Assembly: GCA_038198775.1 (NCBI GenBank)
Contig: JBBPZV010000038.1
Coordinates: forward strand, 124,001 to 188,000
DNA: 64,000 bases
From: JACCYJ01 sp038198775
Lineage (GTDB): Bacteria; Actinomycetota; Actinomycetes; Propionibacteriales; Nocardioidaceae
Reading direction: 5' to 3'
The number at the start of each line of letters is the position of its first letter. Within the stretch, counting starts at the first letter, position 1. The notes below the pieces were generated by a model. That model saw nothing but the letters and a program-made list of their open reading frames with translations. It was not told the origin of the DNA and searched no databases. Made by a program: the position numbers and the translations under genes. Below are positions 53,609 to 60,977 of the stretch, piece by piece.

Positions 53609-54334
53609 GTGCCCCCGGCTGAGCAGCCGCAAGAGGCCCGAACCGAACTCGGGGGCCGGCTACGGGACGTGCGTACGGACCTGCACGACACCGTGGAGCA
53701 GCTCAGACCGCGACTGCGCGGTTGGCTCCACGCCGGGGCCTTGCCGCTCGCACTGGCCGCTGGCATCGTGCTCGTCGCCCTCGCGCCCGGCGGCGTGCCC
53801 CGCCTGGGCGCCGCGGTCTTCCTGGTCGCCTCGATCCTGCTGTTCGGGGTCAGTACCGCTTACCACACCCGCTTGTGGAGCGACCGCACCCGCGGCGTGC
53901 TCAAGCGCCTGGACCACGCCACCATCTTCGTGTTCATCGCCGGTACGTACACGCCGTTCAGCCTGCTGCTGCTCGATCGGCGCAGCGCTGCGCTGCTCTT
54001 GACCGTCGTGTGGTCCGGTGCGCTGCTGGGGGTCGTCTTCCGGACCTGCTGGGTGGATGCGCCGCGGTGGCTCTACGTCCCGGTCTACATGGCACTGGGC
54101 TGGGCAGCGACGTTCTGGCTGGGGCAGTTCGCACATCGCGCCGGAACGGCGGTCCTCGCATTGATGATCACCGGTGGAGTGTTGTACTCCCTAGGCGCAG
54201 TGGTCTACGCGCTGCGGCGACCCAATCCGTGGCCGCGGTGGTTCGGCTTCCACGAGGTGTTCCACTCGTTCACTCTCGCGGCGTTCACAGCCCACTACAT
54301 CGGCATCTCCATCGCCACCTACACAGCCCACTGA
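53609..54334 (+). CDS. Hemolysin III / YqfA family (PAQR) membrane protein
   Basis: This 241-residue protein has seven hydrophobic segments. The family's metal-site residues are visible: FGVSTAYHT, LDHATIFVFIAGTYTPF, and the C-terminal FHEVFHSF with AHYIG. Members are distant relatives of adiponectin receptors and may be lipid-linked hydrolases; hemolysis is not a proven role. The stop codon TGA is itself the first part of a 22-base repeat unit. Neighbour of uppS and YyaL, as in other actinobacteria. Confidence 0.85.
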   Translation: MPPAEQPQEARTELGGRLRDVRTDLHDTVEQLRPRLRGWLHAGALPLALAAGIVLVALAPGGVPRLGAAVFLVASILLFGVSTAYHTRLWSDRTRGVLKRLDHATIFVFIAGTYTPFSLLLLDRRSAALLLTVVWSGALLGVVFRTCWVDAPRWLYVPVYMALGWAATFWLGQFAHRAGTAVLALMITGGVLYSLGAVVYALRRPNPWPRWFGFHEVFHSFTLAAFTAHYIGISIATYTAH

Positions 54335-54376
54335 CCATCCGTGAGTTTCGGCCCGACCATCCGCGAGTTTCGGCCC
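54333..54376. repeat. Two tandem 22-bp units, left side of an inverted pair
   Basis: The unit GACCATCCGTGAGTTTCGG followed by CCC occurs at 54333-54354 and, with one T-to-C change, at 54355-54376, then a partial GACC. The same pair appears in reverse orientation at 54988-55030. It begins within the stop codon of the hemolysin III gene. Confidence 0.8.
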
Positions 54377-54410
54377 GACCGCTGCGCCTGCGTGCGTCCC
54401 GTTGACGGTT

Positions 54411-54926
54411 TCAGGCAGCCGGTCCTTGCTCGCGCACCTCTTGGACCTTCGTCATCGCCTCACGCAGCTCGTTGAGCCAGTCATCGGCGTGCTGGGCGAC
54501 GAGACGTACGCACCAGCCGAGGGCGTCGCTGCGGGAGCGAGCCACCCCGGAATCGACGAGCGTGTCCAGGACCCGGCGTTCAGGTTGTCGGAGCCGAGTC
54601 ATCACCGGCGCCGACAGCGATGTGAACGAGTGCCGCTCACCGTCGACCTCCACCGCCCAGGCCACCTTGCGGCCGGAAGCGTGCTCGAGCTCGCGGGCAA
54701 TCTGCATCCGCTGCTCGCGGGTCGACTCGCGGAACCGCTTGACCCGCCCGGAGACTGCGGCCGCCTGATCGGCGTCGCTGTCGTCCGCGGGCCGATCCGG
54801 CGCGCTCAGCTGACCGACGACGACGATCTCGTCCCGGTCGATCTCGACGGTGGGTGAACCAGTGAACCAGTCGTCCGGCAGCCTGCCCGAGAGCCAGCCG
54901 CGGACACTCTGTTGGGATGTAGTCAT
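54411..54926 (-). CDS. RHH-like hypothetical protein
   Basis: This 171-residue cytosolic protein has an N-terminal globular part (SVRGWLSGRLPDDWF; DRDEIVVVGQL) and a C-terminal helical part, LDTLVDSGVARSRSDALGWCVRLV, that resembles a ribbon-helix-helix or similar small DNA-binding segment. It has no catalytic motif. The ATG at 54926 is overlapped by an AT-rich palindrome that could be its own operator, and TAATGT 7 bases upstream suggests leaderless transcription. A longer frame to 55022 would run into a repeat and is rejected. The gene sits alone between inverted 22-bp repeats, in a spot where neighbouring genes are otherwise conserved. Function unknown. Confidence 0.65.
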   Translation of the reverse strand: MTTSQQSVRGWLSGRLPDDWFTGSPTVEIDRDEIVVVGQLSAPDRPADDSDADQAAAVSGRVKRFRESTREQRMQIARELEHASGRKVAWAVEVDGERHSFTSLSAPVMTRLRQPERRVLDTLVDSGVARSRSDALGWCVRLVAQHADDWLNELREAMTKVQEVREQGPAA

Positions 54927-54941
54927 GTAATTAACATTACA
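54926..54941. promoter_or_regulatory. AT-rich perfect palindrome over the start of the RHH-like gene
   Basis: TGTAAT (54926-54931) and ATTACA (54936-54941) are perfect complements around TAAC. The site covers the predicted -10 (TAATGT on the minus strand) and abuts the ATG. It stands out in a very GC-rich setting. Autoregulation by the encoded RHH-like protein is the simplest reading. Confidence 0.5.
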
Positions 54942-54987
54942 CAAACAGCCTTCCGGGGCAAATCGGCTCACAGCGAACGCGGCGGAT

Positions 54988-55030
54988 GGCCGAAACTCAC
55001 GGATGGTCGGGCCGAAACTCACGGATGGTC
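54988..55030. repeat. Two tandem 22-bp units, right side of an inverted pair
   Basis: The units at 54988-55008 and 55009-55030 (CCGAAACTCACGGATGGTC core) are the reverse complement of those at 54333-54376. The DUF255 gene terminates inside this block; its last ten residues (TIREFRPDHP) are encoded by the repeat. Confidence 0.8.
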
Positions 55031-57006
55031 AGGGCGGCGGGGTCGGTGACGGGGCGGTCACAGACGAATCCGCGGCAGACGTACGCGGCGGGCCGACCGT
55101 CGACCAGACCGCGCCCGGCGAGCAGCGGGATGCGGTCGTCGTTAGGCTCACCGGCGACCACCACAGCACCGGGGCTGGTCAACGCCATGGCCGCGCGATG
55201 CAACGGGTCGCGCGCTCCCGGCGGCCCAACCACCGCCACCTGCAACGGACCCGCTGCCATCGCCTCGGCCTGCGCGAGTGTCCAGCCTGCGAATCGCGGC
55301 GCCTGCCGGGCTATGGCACCCGCGCCGGCCACCGCGGCCTCGGCCGCGTCGCGGTGCCGCCCGGACCCCGTGACGGATGCGTACGTCAGCAGCGCCTCCG
55401 CCAGCGCGGAGGTTCCAGACGGCGTGACGTTGTCGGTGAGGTCCCGCGGCCGGACGACCAGCTCATCGGCGTCCGACGCGGTGTCGTAGCAGCCGCCGCT
55501 GCCGTCCCCGAACACCCTCAGCGCCCGATCCAGCAGCCGGCCCGCCCGCTCCAGCCAGGTCGGGTCGCCGGTGACCCCGAGCGCGGCGAGAAACGCCGAA
55601 GCGACGGACCCGTAGTCGTCGAGGACCCCGGCGTTGTCGCCGCGCCGGCCGTCTCGAGACGTACGCCAGAGCCGCCCGTCGGCATCCAGGTGAACCTTGG
55701 CCAGCAGCCCGGCCGCCCGCGTGGCCGCCGCCGTGAAGTCCGCGCGCTGCAGCATCACCCCGGCCTCTGCGAGCGCGACGATGGCGAGCCCGTTCCAGGC
55801 CGCCACGACCTTGTCATCGCGACCGGGGCGCACCCGCCTCGCCCGGGCTTCTACCAATCCCATCCGGACGCGGCCCCAGCGTTCCCGGTCGTCCGGATTG
55901 GACGGCAGCTGCAGCGTCGAAGCGCCGGCCTCGAAGGTGCCCAGCGGGGTGACGCCCAGCCGGGCCGCCGCCCACTCGCCGTCGTCGGCACCGAGCACCT
56001 CCCGCAGCTGCGCCGGGGTCCAGACATAGAACCGGCCCTCCTCGCCCTCGGAGTCGGCGTCGAGAGCCGAGGCGAAGCCGCCCTCGGCGGTGCCGAGCTC
56101 CGACAGCATGAAGTCCGCGGTCTCCGTCGCGACTCGACGCCCGAGCGGCTCGCCACCGGCCCGCCACCAGTGCAGGTAGACCCGGAGCAGCAGTGCGTTG
56201 TCGTACAGCATCTTCTCGAAGTGCGGCACGACCCAACTGCCGTCGACCGAGTAGCGCGCGAACCCACCGCCGAGCTGGTCGTACAGCCCACCGCGAGCCA
56301 TCCGTTCGCAGGTCAGCGCGACGAGTGCGTACGAGTCGGGGTCGCCGGTGCGCGCGGCGTGGCGCAGCAGGAACTCCAGCAGCATCGCCGGCGGGAACTT
56401 CGGTGCCGAACCGAAGCCGCCGTTGGCTCGGTCCGCCTGCGCCGCCACCGACCGCGCCGCCGCGTCGATCGCATCGGGGTCGAGCCCGGCGGCGCCAGGA
56501 GCGGCGGTGCTGTTTCGCAGCCGTGCCACCACGTCCGCGCCGACCCGGTCCACCTCGCCGCGCCGGCTCACCCAGGCGTCGACGATCGCGGCCAGCACCT
56601 GGCGAAACGACGGCATGCCGGATCGCGGCTCGTCCGGGAAGTACGTCCCGGCGAAGAACGGCTGCCCGTCGGGGGTGAGCGCGCACGTCATCGGCCAGCC
56701 ACCCTGGCCGGTCATCGCCTGCGTCGCCCCCATGTAGACCGCGTCCACGTCGGGCCGCTCCTCCCGGTCCACCTTGACGTTGACGAAGTGCTCGTTGAGG
56801 TAGGCCGCGGTCTCCTCGTCCTCGAACGACTCGTGCGCCATCACGTGACACCAGTGGCAGGCGGAGTACCCCACGCTCAACAGCACCGGCACGTCCCGGT
56901 GACGCGCCTGCTCGAAGGCCTCCTCGCACCAAGGCCACCAGGCGACCGGATTGGTCGCATGAGCAAGCAGATAGGGGCTCAATGAGTCCTCGAGTCGATT
57001 CGCCAC
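54997..57006 (-). CDS. Thioredoxin-domain / DUF255 (YyaL) family protein
   Basis: This 669-residue protein begins MANRLEDSLSPYLLAHA and carries a thioredoxin-like domain with CHWCH (residues ~50-54, in SVGYSACHWCHVMAHESFED) and GGWPMTCALTPDGQPFFAGTYFP. The remaining ~450 residues form an (alpha/alpha)6-barrel-like region as in glycosidases and epimerases (GGLYDQLGGGFARYSVDGSWVVPHFEKML). The reaction is unknown. The C-terminal ten residues derive from a 22-bp repeat, so the native C-terminus was probably replaced by the repeat's own stop. Confidence 0.88.
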   Translation of the reverse strand: MANRLEDSLSPYLLAHATNPVAWWPWCEEAFEQARHRDVPVLLSVGYSACHWCHVMAHESFEDEETAAYLNEHFVNVKVDREERPDVDAVYMGATQAMTGQGGWPMTCALTPDGQPFFAGTYFPDEPRSGMPSFRQVLAAIVDAWVSRRGEVDRVGADVVARLRNSTAAPGAAGLDPDAIDAAARSVAAQADRANGGFGSAPKFPPAMLLEFLLRHAARTGDPDSYALVALTCERMARGGLYDQLGGGFARYSVDGSWVVPHFEKMLYDNALLLRVYLHWWRAGGEPLGRRVATETADFMLSELGTAEGGFASALDADSEGEEGRFYVWTPAQLREVLGADDGEWAAARLGVTPLGTFEAGASTLQLPSNPDDRERWGRVRMGLVEARARRVRPGRDDKVVAAWNGLAIVALAEAGVMLQRADFTAAATRAAGLLAKVHLDADGRLWRTSRDGRRGDNAGVLDDYGSVASAFLAALGVTGDPTWLERAGRLLDRALRVFGDGSGGCYDTASDADELVVRPRDLTDNVTPSGTSALAEALLTYASVTGSGRHRDAAEAAVAGAGAIARQAPRFAGWTLAQAEAMAAGPLQVAVVGPPGARDPLHRAAMALTSPGAVVVAGEPNDDRIPLLAGRGLVDGRPAAYVCRGFVCDRPVTDPAALTIREFRPDHP

Positions 57007-57103
57007 CCGTTCAGACTCCCACGCCGCCTGGTGGGATCAGGCGGGTCGACGGTCGGCACGCGACGGCACATTCTGTCATCCGTCGCATCATGACAAAGGC
57101 CCT

Positions 57104-57121
57104 CATATCAAACGATATGTT
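57104..57121 (+). promoter_or_regulatory. Palindromic operator overlapping a -10 element, upstream of a toxin relic
   Basis: CATATC (57104-57109) and GATATG (57114-57119) form a perfect inverted repeat around AAAC. TATGTT (57116-57121) fits a -10 element 7 bases before the ATG at 57129. A second inverted pair TGTCAT/ATGACA lies at 57074-57095. Such AT-rich palindromes at the promoter are typical of toxin-antitoxin autoregulation. Confidence 0.45.
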
Positions 57122-57128
57122 GCACCCA

Positions 57129-57335
57129 TGAACCTGCTGCGCGAGATGCGCTCGCCTTAACCGCGACCGCGGGGAGGCTCGTCGCGCGCGGTCGACAGGC
57201 GTACGACGCAGACGAAGCACTCCGGCTAGCCGCCGAGGCCGTCCTCCACAAGATCGGCGAAGCGGCCGCCCGGCTGCCGGACGAGTTCATCGACGCTCAC
57301 CCAGACGTCCGCCGGCGAACGAGGAAGGCGACTCA
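57129..57335 (+). pseudogene. Relic of a HepT-like (DUF86, HEPN) toxin gene
   Basis: Read in the frame one base off from the ATG, the sequence encodes EPAARDALALTATAGRLVARG and then ADEALRLAAEAVLHKIGEAA and ARLPDEFIDAHPDV, the middle of HepT-like HEPN toxins. A single base lost right after the ATG would explain why the ATG frame stops after ten codons. Downstream the homology fades at RRRTRKATQ, where the family has the catalytic R-x4-6-H motif, and ends at a terminator hairpin. No intact MNT antitoxin gene is nearby. The rest of the 57007-57388 gap shows only the promoter palindromes and the hairpin. Confidence 0.62.
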
Positions 57336-57376
57336 GGCTCCTGGGCCACCGGAACCGAGTCCGGCGCCCAGGAGCC
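57336..57376. terminator. Hairpin downstream of the ScyD-like gene
   Basis: GGCTCCTGGGC (57336-57346) and GCCCAGGAGCC (57366-57376) are perfect 11-base complements around a 19-base loop, 12 bases beyond the stop of the minus-strand ScyD-like gene. No U-tract. Confidence 0.55.
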
Positions 57377-57388
57377 CGCTCTGGCCGG

Positions 57389-58501
57389 TCAGCGCGGGAA
57401 GTGCAGCCGCCAGATCTGACCGCTGGCCTTGGGGTCGCCGCCGAATCCCTTGGCCGGAGCCGTGCTGAACGCAGCGACCAGGACCCGGTGACCACGAGCA
57501 GCGATGCCGGCCGGGAACGGGACCGGGATCGTGGTGCGGCGCCCGTTGGGCTGGACGCGGACCACGTCGCCGGGCGTGCATTTCGGGTCGTTCCCACAGT
57601 CGCCCCCGAAGAGCTCGCTGACGTAGAGGGTCCCGTCCTTGGTCCGGGCTACGCCGGTCACCGTGGTGAACCCGCCCCACGAACGCAGCGCGTTGCCGCG
57701 CCGGTCGTACTTCCACACCTGGGCCAGGCCGGGCTGCTCCGAGTGCAGCTCACCGACGTAGATCTTGCCGTCGCCACCACGTGAGACGACCGTGGGAACG
57801 GCGTCGACGCGCTTGCCGTACTCGGGCAACGTCGCCCACAGTCGAACCTTGCCGCGGTGCACCGAGGCGATGTAGTCACCCGCCGCGTCAGCGACAAGGG
57901 TCTGGTGGTGCAGCGCCAGCACCGAGTACGGGTTGGAGTCCACACCCTCGCCGTCGGGGTCGTGCTTGGCCTCGAAGCGGGCGATGTTCGCGATCACTCG
58001 GTTGCGGCCGTGCCCGGCTCGTGCCAGCAGCTTTCCGGCCTGTTTCCGGCCCGGGATGCCGTTCGGGAACGCCTCCGGCGGGGCGTAGGTGATGATCGCC
58101 TCGTATCGGCCGCCCGGGCGCTTGCTGGCGCCGTCGGATCCGACGGCGAACGTCCCGTCCGGCCCCGCTCCGGACAGCAGGCCGGTCATCACCCGGCGGT
58201 ACTTGCCGTGGGAGATGACGCTGACCTTGCCGGTGAGACCGACGCAGGTGGGGCGGCGCCCTCCGCCGCAGTGGCTCTTCTGGTACGACCCGTGACCCGC
58301 CTCGGCGATCACGAGCCGGCCGTTCCGGGTGAACGAGATCTGCCTGGGGTTGTCCAGGCCCCGCTGCACCACGGTGGGTTTCGGCGGAGCCGCTCCGCTG
58401 CGGTGCAAGGTTGTGCTGCTCGCGCTGGGGGCGGTGGCCAGCGCCACCGCGCTGAGGACTGCCACGCCGCTCACCGCGGCGGTCTGCACTGGTTTGCGCA
58501 T
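57389..58501 (-). CDS. Exported ScyD/ScyE-family beta-propeller-like protein
   Basis: This 370-residue protein has a Sec signal (MRKPVQTAAVSGVAVLSAVALATAPSAS region). The mature part is rich in repeats typical of a beta-propeller: GLDNPRQISFTRNGRLVIAEAG, VTGVARTKDGTLYVSELFGG, GKIYVGELHS. This pattern matches the ScyD/ScyE family, named from cyanobacterial scytonemin genes but widespread in actinobacteria with unknown function. Several Cys suggest extracytoplasmic disulfides. The ATG at 58501 follows AGGGAGAG; the upstream frame to 58582 is not needed. Confidence 0.78.
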   Translation of the reverse strand: MRKPVQTAAVSGVAVLSAVALATAPSASSTTLHRSGAAPPKPTVVQRGLDNPRQISFTRNGRLVIAEAGHGSYQKSHCGGGRRPTCVGLTGKVSVISHGKYRRVMTGLLSGAGPDGTFAVGSDGASKRPGGRYEAIITYAPPEAFPNGIPGRKQAGKLLARAGHGRNRVIANIARFEAKHDPDGEGVDSNPYSVLALHHQTLVADAAGDYIASVHRGKVRLWATLPEYGKRVDAVPTVVSRGGDGKIYVGELHSEQPGLAQVWKYDRRGNALRSWGGFTTVTGVARTKDGTLYVSELFGGDCGNDPKCTPGDVVRVQPNGRRTTIPVPFPAGIAARGHRVLVAAFSTAPAKGFGGDPKASGQIWRLHFPR

Positions 58502-58619
58502 GACTCTCCCTGTCTGGTCGGGCCCTAGACCCACGTTCCTACCGCGTGGGCCGTCCGGGTGGTAATGGCCCATCTGGGTCATGTAGTCGTCGCATTCGGC
58601 CCAAATCGGACGCAGACGC

Positions 58620-58844
58620 TCAGCCCAGCCGGCCGTTCGGGTTGTCTGGCGCTTGGTCCTCCTGAGGCAAGCCCTCTCGGGCCTCCCGGTCGACGTCGAC
58701 TCGACGCAGGTGCTTGGACAGGCTGCGCAGCAAGACCACCAGTGCCAGCGCCGTCGCCATCACGACGGCGAAGCCCAAGAGCCCGGGCTTGACCTGGGCC
58801 GGGTCGACGACGGCCAACCAGTCGCCGCCTCCCAGCGGCGTCAT
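58620..58844 (-). CDS. Small membrane protein encoded with mca
   Basis: This 74-residue protein has one hydrophobic helix (LLGFAVVMATALALVVLLRSL, residues ~22-42) and a charged C-terminal tail rich in Asp, Glu and Arg. Its ATG overlaps the mca stop (ATGA), so the pair is co-translated. A similar small membrane protein follows mca in M. tuberculosis (Rv1083, from memory). Function unknown; it might tether Mca or a mycothiol-dependent complex to the membrane. Confidence 0.75.
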   Translation of the reverse strand: MTPLGGGDWLAVVDPAQVKPGLLGFAVVMATALALVVLLRSLSKHLRRVDVDREAREGLPQEDQAPDNPNGRLG

Positions 58845-59746
58845 GTGGCGGCCCCGGTCCGGGCCAGCAGCGGCTCGGCGCGCACGCGGATGCCGGCGAA
58901 GAGGTCGTCCTCGGGCAGCGTGGTCTCGACGTGGGAGCGGACCAGCTCGAAGTCCTCGGTCGGCCAGGCTTCCTGGTGCACCTCGAGCGGCACCGCAAAC
59001 CACGCCCCACCCGGGTCGACCTGGGTGGCGTGGGCGATCAGGGCACGGTCGCGGACCGAGAAGTAGTCGGCGCACGGCACCCGGGTGGTGATCCGGGCCG
59101 CGTGGTCCGGGTCGGGCTTCCACTCGGCCAGCCGCTGCGCGTACGGCGACTCGAGCCCGCGGGCCAGCATGGCCTCGTGCAGCGCCTGCGTCCGCTCCCG
59201 GTGGAAGCTGTGGTGGTAGTAGAGCTTCAGTGGTTGCCAGGGAGCTCCGCACTCGGAGTACCGGGAGCCGTCACCGGCCACCTCGAACGCGGCGACACCG
59301 ATCCGGTTGACCATGACGTGGTCGGGGTGCGGGTAGCCGCCGAGCTCGTCGTACGTGGTGACGACGTGCGGCCGGAACTGGCGTATCAGGGCGACCAGTG
59401 GGCCGGTCGCCTCCGGCACCGCAACGGCCGCGAAGCAGCCTTCCGGCAGCGGTGGCGGCGGATCTCCGTCGGGCCAGCCGGAGTCGACGAACCCCAGCCA
59501 GTCCTGCGTGACGCCGAGGATGTCGCGCGCCGCGGCCATCTCCTGCCGGCGGATCTCGGCGATGTTGGCGAGGACGTCGGGGCGGTCCATGTTCGGATTC
59601 AGGATCGAGCCGCGTTCGCCTCCGGTGCACGTGACGACGCGCACGTCGACCCCCTCGGCGACGTACCGTGCGGTGCTGGCCGCCCCCTTGCTCGACTCGT
59701 CGTCTGGGTGCGCGTGCACGTGCATCAAGCGCAGCGGGTCGTTCAC
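58841..59746 (-). CDS. mca: Mycothiol S-conjugate amidase
   Basis: This 301-residue zinc hydrolase of the LmbE/PIG-L fold cleaves mycothiol S-conjugates to give mercapturic acids and GlcN-Ins, a detoxification step unique to actinobacteria. The zinc-site motifs are HAHPDDES (His, Asp-Asp) and YPHPDHVMV (His). TCTGGERG and YDELGGYPHPDH are conserved in Mca and MshB; the C-terminal region (HHSFHRERTQALHEAML; DYFSVRDRALIAHATQVDP) favours Mca. The GTG at 59746 follows GGGAGGGAG. Divergent from the DUF4307 gene, matching the order around greA in mycobacteria. Confidence 0.92.
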   Translation of the reverse strand: MNDPLRLMHVHAHPDDESSKGAASTARYVAEGVDVRVVTCTGGERGSILNPNMDRPDVLANIAEIRRQEMAAARDILGVTQDWLGFVDSGWPDGDPPPPLPEGCFAAVAVPEATGPLVALIRQFRPHVVTTYDELGGYPHPDHVMVNRIGVAAFEVAGDGSRYSECGAPWQPLKLYYHHSFHRERTQALHEAMLARGLESPYAQRLAEWKPDPDHAARITTRVPCADYFSVRDRALIAHATQVDPGGAWFAVPLEVHQEAWPTEDFELVRSHVETTLPEDDLFAGIRVRAEPLLARTGAAT

Positions 59747-59832
59747 CTGCACTCCCTCCCGGTATGCGCATGCCCGTGTCCACAATGGTCTCGCCGATCA
59801 CGACAACGCCGTCACCCGCTGCGGGGATTCCC

Positions 59833-60240
59833 ATGTCTAAGCACTCACCAGAGGTGCTGCCGGATCGGTACGGCTCTCCGCCGGGCTGGTCGCGCCCGGT
59901 CCTGATCGTCGCAATCGTCGCCATCGCCGTGGCCGCGATGGGCTGGCTGTACTGGGCGGTGGCGCACCGGCCGGCGCCGTCGGTCTCCGCGCAGCTGCGT
60001 GGCTTCGTAGTGACATCGGACCACTCGATCTCGCTGACGCTGACCGTGGCGCGCGACAACGGCGACGCGGTGAGATGCGACGTCGCGGCCGAGGCCGCAG
60101 ACCACACGGTGGTGGGGGAACGAAGCGTCGTGATCCCCGCCGGCGGCCCCGGGACGCTCACCGTCACCGAGCCGCTCGTCACCGAACGCCTGGCGGTGAA
60201 CGGGCTGCTGCGTACGTGCGTGGTGGTTACGCGTGGTTAG
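59833..60240 (+). CDS. DUF4307 family single-pass membrane protein
   Basis: This 135-residue protein has a short N-terminal tail (LPDRYGSP motif), one membrane helix (VLIVAIVAIAVAAMGWLYWAV, residues ~23-43) and a beta-rich exterior domain with a Cys pair. DUF4307 proteins are found beside mca and greA in many actinobacteria and have no known role. The ATG is chosen because the typical DRYG motif follows it. Confidence 0.83.
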   Translation: MSKHSPEVLPDRYGSPPGWSRPVLIVAIVAIAVAAMGWLYWAVAHRPAPSVSAQLRGFVVTSDHSISLTLTVARDNGDAVRCDVAAEAADHTVVGERSVVIPAGGPGTLTVTEPLVTERLAVNGLLRTCVVVTRG

Positions 60241-60336
60241 CATCGGCACAGCGGCCGGTAAGTCTTGGTACTGTCCTCAGATGCCCGAACGGCGGCGGAG
60301 CACCGCAGCCGCCGACACTCCAAGGAGCGACCACTC

Positions 60337-60849
60337 GTGACACAGCAGACCGAAGAGGACGTCGTCTGGCTGACCCAGGAGGCCTACGACCGGCTGCTGG
60401 TCGAGCTCGACCATCTTCGCGGACCTGCTCGCACGGAGCTGGCTGCCAAGATCGGGGAGGCGCGAGAGGAAGGCGACCTTCGCGAGAACGGCGGCTACCA
60501 CGCCGCCAAGGAGGAGCAGGGCAAGTCCGAGGCTCGGATCCGGCAGCTCGAGGACATGGTTCGCCGGGCGCGGGTCGGCGAGCGACCCTCGGGGAAGGGC
60601 GTCGTTGAGCCGGGCATGATCGTCACGATCTCGTTCGTCGGCGACGACGAGGGAACCGAGACGTTCCTGCTGGGTTCGCGCGAGCTGCTCGCGCTCGATG
60701 ACTCCGTGAACTACGACGTGTTCTCGCCCCAGTCGCCGCTGGGCAGCGCCATCCTCGGCAAGCGCATCGGCGAGCGCGCCTCGTACTCGGCACCGAACGG
60801 GAGCGACGTGAGCGTCGACATCGTCGACGCCTTGCCCTACAACGGCTGA
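60337..60849 (+). CDS. greA: Transcription elongation factor GreA
   Basis: This 170-residue factor rescues backtracked RNA polymerase by stimulating transcript cleavage. The N-terminal coiled coil has the basic and acidic tip residues (AREEGDLRENGGYHAAKEEQG, with the Asp/Glu pair of the cleavage site). The C-terminal FKBP-like domain carries SPLGSAILGKRIGE. The GTG follows AAGGAG. A -10-like TACTGT about 70 bases upstream could be its promoter. A dispersed palindromic element begins 8 bases after its stop. Confidence 0.94.
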   Translation: MTQQTEEDVVWLTQEAYDRLLVELDHLRGPARTELAAKIGEAREEGDLRENGGYHAAKEEQGKSEARIRQLEDMVRRARVGERPSGKGVVEPGMIVTISFVGDDEGTETFLLGSRELLALDDSVNYDVFSPQSPLGSAILGKRIGERASYSAPNGSDVSVDIVDALPYNG

Positions 60850-60856
60850 CGGGCTG

Positions 60857-60943
60857 GCTGCTATCCCAAGTTCACCTGGGATAGCAGCACCTCCCGTGGC
60901 GCACATCCCGTTCGGAGTGCCGCCGAGCCATTGCAAGTGACGA
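60857..60943. repeat. Dispersed palindromic element, copy C (inverted orientation)
   Basis: A perfect 12-bp hairpin GCTGCTATCCCA / TGGGATAGCAGC (60857-60868 and 60877-60888, 8-base loop) is followed by GGCGCACATCCCGTTCGGAGTG and ends near CCATTGCAAGTGACG. Its reverse complement aligns along its whole length with copy B (47741-47823), including the GGGATGTGCGCCA core. It lies between the convergent 3' ends of greA and the ABC permease gene and may act as a bidirectional terminator. Confidence 0.8.
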
Positions 60944-60977
60944 CACGCGAGCGTACGAGGGCAGAACCGTTCACCGG

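Noticed and set aside
54411..55022. 203-residue form of the RHH-like protein starting inside the 22-bp repeat
   Set aside because: The extra residues are repeat-encoded, and the ATG at 54926 has a leaderless -10 at correct spacing.
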